In this document: positions 59,960 to 64,000 of the stretch, one piece after another
Layout: each line of letters opens with the position of its first letter
Position numbering within the stretch: position 1 is the stretch's first letter
DNA from: Latrodectus hesperus
Lineage: Eukaryota > Arthropoda > Arachnida > Araneae > Theridiidae
Assembly: GCA_037975125.1 (NCBI GenBank)
Contig: CM075851.1
Coordinates: 79,895,479-79,959,478, forward strand
Length of the DNA stretch: 64,000 nucleotides
Direction of reading: 5' to 3'
Notes under the pieces: model-generated
The model's input: only the letters and a program-made list of their open reading frames with translations
Told to the model about the DNA's origin: nothing
The model's database searches: none
Program-made: the position numbers and the translations under genes

Positions 59960-60985
59960 ATTTGATCACTTGATATTGAAAATGTGTGAGGTGCATAATG
60001 TAATTTTAGAAAATGGAAAAAAAAATTAACATAGACATACCTAAAAAGAAATGGCGCTTTCATAAAATTAGAAGAAAATTAACAATATTGCATTTTTGGA
60101 ATAGTATAGTTTTTCTTGTAAAATAAAATTTTAAAAATATGAAGTACGAAGCTCCAAGTGTTTTAAAGAGTACAGAAATTTTAATTTGAACAAATTAACT
60201 GTTCTTACATTGAAATTATCAATGTTTATTATAAATGATGATATGAACTAAAAGTAAGATTTTATATATAAAAAATAATCTAGGAATTAATTTTAATACA
60301 CTTATACAAAAATTATCATAAGCATTTTGCAACACTTTATGATAAAATCCTTTCGCATTACTCAAGGATTAGATCTTGTTTGATCATAATTATAAATTAT
60401 ACTGATAGTACTTGATTATAAAAACTTATATAAATATTATCATGAAATTCATGTCATGTTTAACATCAAACTTTTTCTGAAACAAGAAATTAGAAATAAT
60501 TTATAATGTTGATTTGTTTAGTTAAATGTGCAATTGAAAAATACCAGATAAAATAATGATCATAATTGCTTAGTGAATTATTTTGATAGTTCCACTTTTT
60601 TAAGAGAAATAGAGGGATATTGTTTTAAAAGATCTCCTTTTGAATGAATTATTTTGTATAAATAATTAAAACTCACGATTCCGTCTCATAAATAAATGGT
60701 ATCGATTTCTTTCCAATGCTTAAAAATGCTTCAACCAAACTTTTGGAAATAATTTCAATATTTGTGGTTGACACGAGAAAATCATATACAGAAACAAGAA
60801 CTATTTATTTTTCCCAGGACAGAGTCGGGAAAAGCGAATACTTCAATAATTTCATTAGAAGGTTAGCAGTTGTTTGCAATGACTCAAAAAACAACAAAGA
60901 GTACCACAGATTATTATCAGAACAAATGTTGGCATCATCATAAACCATCAACTATTGACTTCATAAAGCGGCAAAAATTCGCAAT
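59960..60985. other. Right flank of the element, AT-rich
   Basis: No gene; a 75-codon frame at 60716-60943 has no recognisable domain. Confidence 0.5.
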
Positions 60986-62058
<1,073 letters not shown>

Positions 62059-62215
62059 TTTGCTTTGTCGCCGGTGCCCTGCCAGATATTTTTAACTTTT
62101 TGGAATACTTAAAAGTTCTCTTGAAACGCCTATTTTGTGACGTTTTCTGATGTCGCTTGTTCGCCGACGTCAGTTTTCTGGCGAATTTCTTCCAAGTTTG
62201 TCCCTAGCTACAAAG
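62059..62215 (+). promoter_or_regulatory. GC/CpG-richer promoter-like patch
   Basis: Stands out from AT-rich surroundings, with several CpGs and two CRE-like cores (GTGACGTTTT near 62139, CGACGTCAG near 62165). It lies ~700 bp upstream of a probable first coding exon. No TATA box; a 5' untranslated exon could lie here. Confidence 0.35.
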
Positions 62216-62900
62216 AAATACTATGCCATTATTGTTCAAATACAGTCTCTAAGTAATTGGTAATGTTAAACAAAGATTTTATTGTTATGGATAATGATAA
62301 CTTTGCAATTTGATGAAATGTAATAATTCTTATGGATTTAATCATTTATAAAAATGAGGTTATTAATAAAATTTTGTAATGTGATTAAGCTCTACATTAA
62401 TGATTTTCATTTTTTACTCACTATTAAAATAATGATTCTTGATTGAAGTAAATAAGAGGAAAGTTTAATGCTTTTAACCAAGTAGGAATTGTTATAATAT
62501 GACCTAATTTTATTCACCTTGATTTGATACCGAGATTAAGGGATTATATTACAAATATTAAAATGAAGTCATATGCTTGGTATAAAATTCTTATTTACGT
62601 GTCATGCAGTTTATTTTTTTCCGTTTCAACACTTTTTAAGAGAAATCTTTTTTTAGTATCAATCATTAAAAAAGGATTTTTGCTTATGTAAATGCAGCAC
62701 AGCAACACTCGACTCCGACACGCGTGTTTATTAATTATTTTATTCATTTTCGTAAAAAAAATTGGAATCACCTCTTCAAATTTTTAATAAAATTTTAGTT
62801 TCAATAAAAAATATGGGGACAAATATTTATACGCTTTTACAGTATATTTAATTAGTTAATTTTCTTCAAAATTTAACTTCCCTGGATACGAGTTGTTGAA

Positions 62901-62960
62901 ATGGCACAAGACGTATCTGATGATGTCTGTGACAGTTGGGAAGATATGATTGAAAATGGG
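62901..62960 (+). CDS. Probable first coding exon, SUZ-domain protein 1 (SZRD1)-like
   Basis: The ATG at 62901 in a fair context (GAA ATG G) opens a 20-codon frame, MAQDVSDDVCDSWEDMIENG, ending exactly at a good splice donor (GGG/GTAAAC). The acidic start with D/E-SWE-x2-x-(D/E)-(S/N)-G resembles the N-terminus of SZRD1 family proteins (small RNA-binding SUZ-domain proteins). As I recall, the first intron there also falls just after the SWE...SG motif. The SUZ and SUZ-C regions would be on later exons beyond the window. The match is short, so the family call is tentative; the exon itself is plausible. Confidence 0.45.
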
Positions 62961-64000
62961 GTAAACACACATATCCTCACAGTTAACTCACTTCCCTTTT
63001 CATTTCCTTGTTCTCTTTCGTACTTGTCTATTTGTTAAGAGTTGCAATTGTATTAGTTACCAGTTTTAATGACAGACGAATTGGTATAATCATATACTGT
63101 TTCTTGAAAATACAACTATTAACGGTATATCTTTTGCGTACATCTTATCATTTATCTTTAAGATAACTTCATTCTGAAATTAGTTTTCGTTTGTGACGTA
63201 TTTAACAATGTTTGCTTAAGATTTATGTGATGTGTGCTAATCTTGAGAAAAATTTAACATTTCAATTTAGATTTTTGAATTAGTCAATAATTTTTGAATA
63301 AAGTTAGTGAAACCGGGAAATTTTTGAAAATCGTGTCGCTTATGTTATTCACATGTGACATTCAAATTGGTGAAAGTAAGAAAATGAACTCTTGTCTAAA
63401 ATTTCAAATTTTTATCTCATTAAATATATGAAGTAAATTTATTAAATAATATTTTTCAAATAAATACTATTTCTAATATAATTTAAATATAAATTTTAAT
63501 AAAATATTCAGATGTAATCATTTAAAAATGTGTCATTATTTCAAGATGATTTTGTAAATTTTGAGATAAATTTTAAAAAATGTATTTTATATTTATTTGA
63601 ATTTTTCATCTGTTTTTATAAATATTCATCTACTCTTACTATGATATAAATACTTTTTAATCTTTTTATTACTGTTTTTTACATGTATATATAGCACATT
63701 ACCATTAGAAATGGTTAAAATTTTAAGTATAAATGTTTGTTAATATTAAGATAAATTTAATAGATTTTATTGATATTTTAATAAGAAAATAAAAAAAAAT
63801 TGAATTTATTACAAAACTTGTACTAAAACTTTGTTCACATTTTGATGATTCCTTCTCAAGTGCATTTGTTCATGTTTGTTTTATAATGAAATTGATAAAA
63901 TATGAATCCTGAATCTACTATTTTATGCATTTTAATTCGATTTATACTTTATGAAATTATAATTTAAAATTTGAAATGTATATATGCAAAAGGAATATGA
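62961..64000 (+). other. Probable first intron of the SZRD1-like gene
   Basis: AT-rich sequence after the donor site with no further coding segment seen before the window ends. Confidence 0.4.

Overview
This window is very AT-rich, repeat-dense eukaryotic DNA. Mariner/Tc1 and hAT remnants, tRNA-derived SINEs with intact B boxes, long (AT)n tracts, a Ty3/gypsy retrotransposon and one intron-bounded coding exon suggest an arthropod. An arachnid (spider) is my best guess, from general resemblance only. There is essentially one candidate host exon, at 62.9 kb, resembling the start of a SUZ-domain protein; the rest is intergenic sequence and mobile DNA.

1-41 kb: gene-poor sequence. It holds (AT)n tracts, several SINEs, decayed mariner/Tc1 copies (9.8, 17.4-18.3, 28.9-29.8 and 32.4-33.3 kb), a 705-bp hAT MITE with an 8-bp target duplication (20.2 kb), an LTR-like block (11.8-12.7 kb), near-perfect palindromes (22.3 and 37.2 kb) and a long inverted repeat (38.9-39.6 kb). 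One arm of that inverted repeat carries a fragment encoding the C-terminus of a bacterial-type IS256 transposase.

41,059-59,957: the main object of interest, an 18.9-kb element with ~3-kb terminal inverted repeats (TIRs) flanked by a TA duplication. About 11.3 kb is its own sequence; the rest is a later 7.3-kb Ty3/gypsy insertion and a 260-bp solo LTR. It carries a compact set of small intron-less genes that I cannot assign to known families: gene A (one copy in each TIR), B, C and D (packed head to tail, B and C overlapping as ATGA), E (two RING-H2 fingers) and F (basic, Cys/His C-terminus). It also has a decayed gene G with its promoter intact. A, E and F share one promoter layout: TTCCTG, 8-9 nt, TATA box, about 22 nt, TCAT initiator. 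The TIRs hold palindromes and a tandem array that combines a 16-bp palindrome with perfect heat-shock-element trimers, which recalls the homologous regions of arthropod large DNA viruses. The outermost bases (CAGTnGnTCGAAA next to TA) match the end of a mariner copy at 28.88 kb. My reading is a virus-like gene cassette with mariner-type ends. No polymerase, integrase, capsid or transposase gene remains, so it looks non-autonomous or reduced.

46,884-54,209: a young Ty3/gypsy retrotransposon with 930/931-bp LTRs that differ only in three homopolymer lengths, an ATAT target duplication, intact gag, and intact pol joined to gag by a canonical TTTAAAC -1 frameshift site. A partial duplication inside the host element preserves the unoccupied insertion site.

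60-64 kb: flanking host DNA with one more (AT)n tract, a GC-richer promoter-like patch and the putative SUZ-domain first exon.
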